From Pantoea vagans (GTDB lineage: Bacteria; Pseudomonadota; Gammaproteobacteria; Enterobacterales; Enterobacteriaceae), in the NCBI RefSeq assembly GCF_001506165.1, contig NZ_CP011427.1, forward strand, positions 2,046,001-2,110,000: 64,000 bases of DNA, read 5' to 3'. Position 1 is the stretch's first letter, and each line of letters begins with the position of its first letter. Below are positions 62,879 through 64,000 of the stretch, in pieces. The position numbers and the translations under genes are program-made. The notes beneath the pieces are model-generated. The model made no database searches. It saw only the letters and a program-made list of their open reading frames with translations, and had not been told where the DNA came from.

Positions 62879-62917
62879 TGATTTCTGGAAAAATAAAGCC
62901 CAGCATTAGTCATGCTT

Positions 62918-62933
62918 TGTGACTATAAACACG
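62918..62933. promoter_or_regulatory. Possible weak CRP site in the malI-malX region
   Basis: TGTGACTATAAACACG has one perfect CRP half-site (TGTGA) and three of five matches in the other. E. coli malX/malI are CRP-dependent, which supports it; the match alone is modest. Confidence 0.4.
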
Positions 62934-62942
62934 AAAACGCAT

Positions 62943-62958
62943 GGTAAAACGTTTTATC
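62943..62958. promoter_or_regulatory. MalI operator upstream of malX
   Basis: GGTAAAACGTTTTATC contains the perfect palindrome TAAAACGTTTTA and differs at one position from the E. coli MalI operator GATAAAACGTTTTATC as I recall it. It lies 48 bp before malX. Confidence 0.85.
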
Positions 62959-63005
62959 ATTGTTTACCTAATTGATTACTTACCCCCTTTTTGCCAGGAG
63001 AGACT

Positions 63006-63197
63006 ATGTCCGCCAGCCGACCCAAAATGTCACTTTGGGAATTTTTCCAGAGTCTGGGTAAAACCTTTATGTTGCCTGTTGCCCTGCTGTCGTTCTGCGG
63101 CATCCTGCTGGGAATAGGCAGCTCACTCAGCAGCCATGATGTGCTGACGCTGATCCCGATGCTCGATCAGCCACTGCTGCAGTATCTGTTTATCTGG
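63006..63197 (+). pseudogene. malX: malX 5' fragment, PTS EIICB truncated after about 64 codons
   Basis: The ATG (63006) follows CAGGAGAG. The reading frame matches MalX through LWEFFQSLGKTFMLPVALLS, ILLGIGSSLSSHDVLTLIP and LLQYLFIW, ending at about 63197. Full-length MalX is about 530 residues; after this point the frame runs 26 unrelated codons to a stop at 63275. The remaining IIC and whole IIB domains are absent, so the gene is disrupted, most simply by integration of an element. MalY is not in view. Confidence 0.88.
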
Positions 63198-63261
63198 AGA
63201 GAGGGGATTAGGAAACGGAAGTCGACTGAAGTCGCAACGTATCACGGTTTTTGTCAGAGCC

Positions 63262-63320
63262 TTACCGCAAAATGATTCACTACATAGCACGTAGTAACAT
63301 CGTTTTGCGGTAATTTTTTG
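63262..63320. terminator. Long imperfect hairpin with T-run at the island edge
   Basis: TTACCGCAAAA (63262-63272) and TTTTGCGGTAA (63303-63313) are perfect 11-bp arms; inside them ACTAC/GTAGT extends the stem. TTTTTT follows on the plus strand. It may be a terminator at the end of the integrated element or part of its attachment region. Confidence 0.6.
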
Positions 63321-63368
63321 CCCCATACATGCCCCACTCAAATGTTCGTCCCGCTCTTACCATAAAGC

Positions 63369-63433
63369 TAAAAAACCTCTGCCGCTTCGCTAGATTTTGT
63401 TTAGGACCATCCTAATATCTAATTGTCACTTCG
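63369..63433 (+). repeat. Island leader repeat, unit A
   Basis: This unit shares with unit B (63627-63690) the blocks TAAAAA, GCCGCTTCGCTAG (63381-63393), CCATCCTAA and TGTC-R-CTTC at the same spacing. It is followed by the hairpin AGACACA/TGTGTCT (63473-63490) and an intrinsic terminator. It looks like a structured non-coding RNA unit. Confidence 0.65.
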
Positions 63434-63491
63434 ATTTCTTTTGATGTTGACCACTAGCTCATTGGAAATGTTAGACACAGTATTGTGTCTG

Positions 63492-63522
63492 GCCCGGATG
63501 ACCGGACTCATCCGGGCTTTTT
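63492..63522 (+). terminator. Intrinsic terminator 1 in the island leader
   Basis: GCCCGGATGA and TCATCCGGGC form a perfect 10-bp stem with a 6-nt loop, followed by TTTTTATTTA. Confidence 0.88.
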
Positions 63523-63626
63523 ATTTACTTTGGGGTGGTGTGCCTTGAGTCCTTGTACATCGTCAGCATTCACACATTCAGAACATCTTTCACTTTCATC
63601 ACTCACCCTCAGAACTTGATACCGAT

Positions 63627-63690
63627 TAAAAATGCTCGCCGCTTCGCTAGCTATTAATTGATGCCATCCTAAAATTAGGGTGTCGCTTCT
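63627..63690 (+). repeat. Island leader repeat, unit B
   Basis: This second copy of the unit has GCCGCTTCGCTAG at 63638-63650 and CCATCCTAA at 63664-63672. It too is followed by a small hairpin (GCAC/GTGC, 63732-63744) and a terminator. The A/B period is about 257 bp. Confidence 0.65.
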
Positions 63691-63744
63691 ACTTACCTGT
63701 ACTAACGACAAACTCCGATTGATCATGATTCGCACCTTTTGTGC

Positions 63745-63779
63745 AGCCCGTAGGCCATCTGTGACGGGCTTTTTATTTT
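63745..63779 (+). terminator. Intrinsic terminator 2 in the island leader
   Basis: AGCCCG (63745-63750) and CGGGCT (63765-63770) with a long T-rich tail (TTTTTATTTTT). Confidence 0.85.
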
Positions 63780-63869
63780 TGTAACTATCACTTCCGAAAC
63801 GGCACCAAATCCCCTAATCATCTCAGCAAATTCTTATCATGGAACTTTTCGGAACGTTCAAGAAACTAT

Positions 63870-63878
63870 TGCTATAAT
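63870..63878 (+). promoter_or_regulatory. Extended -10 promoter in the island
   Basis: TGC followed by TATAAT (63873-63878) is a consensus extended -10 element. No good -35 is visible. It would start transcription near 63885, leading into the short ORF at 63911 and terminator 3. Confidence 0.65.
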
Positions 63879-63910
63879 AGCGACGTATTCATATACACAC
63901 AGCAACCGTT

Positions 63911-64000
63911 ATGCGTACGAAAAGAGAATTTCTCATTGAACGAATTTTTACCCGCCTCTGTGCGGGTTTTTTTGTGTTTAAAGACTGGATTATCCAAGGA
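63911..64000 (+). CDS. Short ORF running off the window, with an internal attenuator
   Basis: An ATG at 63911 opens a frame (MRTKREFLIERIFTRLCAGF...) to the window end. It has only a weak Shine-Dalgarno. The codons 63950-63973 coincide with a terminator hairpin, so this could be a leader peptide whose translation affects termination, or no gene at all. I do not recognise the product. Confidence 0.35.
   Translation, partial: MRTKREFLIERIFTRLCAGFFVFKDWIIQG
63950..63973 (+). terminator. Intrinsic terminator 3 / attenuator in the island leader
   Basis: ACCCGC (63950-63955), a 6-nt loop, GCGGGT (63962-63967) and a run of seven T. It lies within the short ORF downstream of the extended -10 promoter, an attenuator-like position. 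Confidence 0.8.

Noticed and set aside
63123..63341. A minus-strand frame spanning the malX break
   Set aside because: It is antisense to the MalX fragment and crosses the junction and hairpin; no protein family is recognisable.
63508..63735. A 75-codon minus-strand frame in the island leader
   Set aside because: It runs through the terminator and both repeat-hairpin structures and has no ribosome binding site.
1..64000. CRISPR arrays, tRNA, rRNA genes and complete insertion sequences
   Set aside because: I saw no regularly spaced repeats, no cloverleaf or rRNA sequence and no transposase gene; dispersed repeats found are short extragenic elements.

Overview
The window reads as chromosomal DNA of an Enterobacterales species, most likely in the Pantoea/Erwinia group. 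The evidence is a complete pqqABCDEF cluster with a pqqU receptor, an scsABCD locus, srfABC, a rarA-oqxAB locus, an ERIC repeat, and the gene order tus - fumC - manA - ydgA - malI - malX', which follows the E. coli terminus region (without fumA and the uid genes). A Ter site overlapping the tus ribosome binding site places the right part of the window in the replication terminus. Assignments come from reading the protein and DNA sequence; no database search was run.

Layout. 1-2538: end of a dipeptide/oligopeptide-type ABC importer operon. 2598-3233: RpiB/LacAB-type isomerase. 3447-7068: scsABCD thiol-redox and copper-tolerance operon. 7269-11410: short-chain dehydrogenase, an MFS exporter translationally coupled to a 46-residue ORF, a divergent LysR regulator and a 6-phosphogluconate-dehydrogenase-like protein. 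11383-16239: a self-contained PTS operon (dedicated phosphofructokinase, ascorbate-type IIB/IIC, class II aldolase, an unknown 89-residue protein, IIA, P-loop kinase) with a perfect CRP palindrome upstream. 16675-20108: dld, a dispersed repeat, yceI and a higBA toxin-antitoxin pair. 20099-27815: PQQ biosynthesis, an M19 dipeptidase and an orphan SsuA-like binding protein. 28224-33837: stand-alone leuA, an AraC regulator, a hydroxyisobutyrate-dehydrogenase-like protein and pqqU. 33903-37218: a dead PIN-toxin fragment, an isochorismatase-MarR pair and the sutR-ydcO pair. 37315-44896: ERIC, srfABC, and a barnase-like RNase with its barstar inhibitor. 44985-54505: rarA-oqxAB, then a two-component system divergent from a cytochrome b / molybdopterin oxidoreductase / methionine-rich protein operon, then an Rrf2 regulator resembling OqxR. 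54680-62826: MFS, tus, fumC, manA, ydgA, malI. 63006-64000: malX broken after about 64 codons, followed by DNA of different character that looks like the edge of a phage satellite or genomic island.

Functional links. pqqABCDEF makes PQQ, while pqqU about 6 kb away would take it up from outside. scsABCD and the molybdopterin/Met-rich operon both point to periplasmic thiol and methionine repair under copper or reactive-chlorine stress. The PTS operon encodes uptake, second phosphorylation and aldol cleavage of an unidentified ketose. srfABC ends tail-to-tail against the barstar-barnase pair.

The best candidates for something new are the Met-rich/molybdoenzyme cassette inserted between oqxB and an oqxR-like gene, the PTS operon with its unknown small protein, srfABC beside barnase/barstar, the hairpin-rich 200-bp dispersed repeat present as an inverted pair 38 kb apart, and the island's tandem repeat-hairpin-terminator leader.
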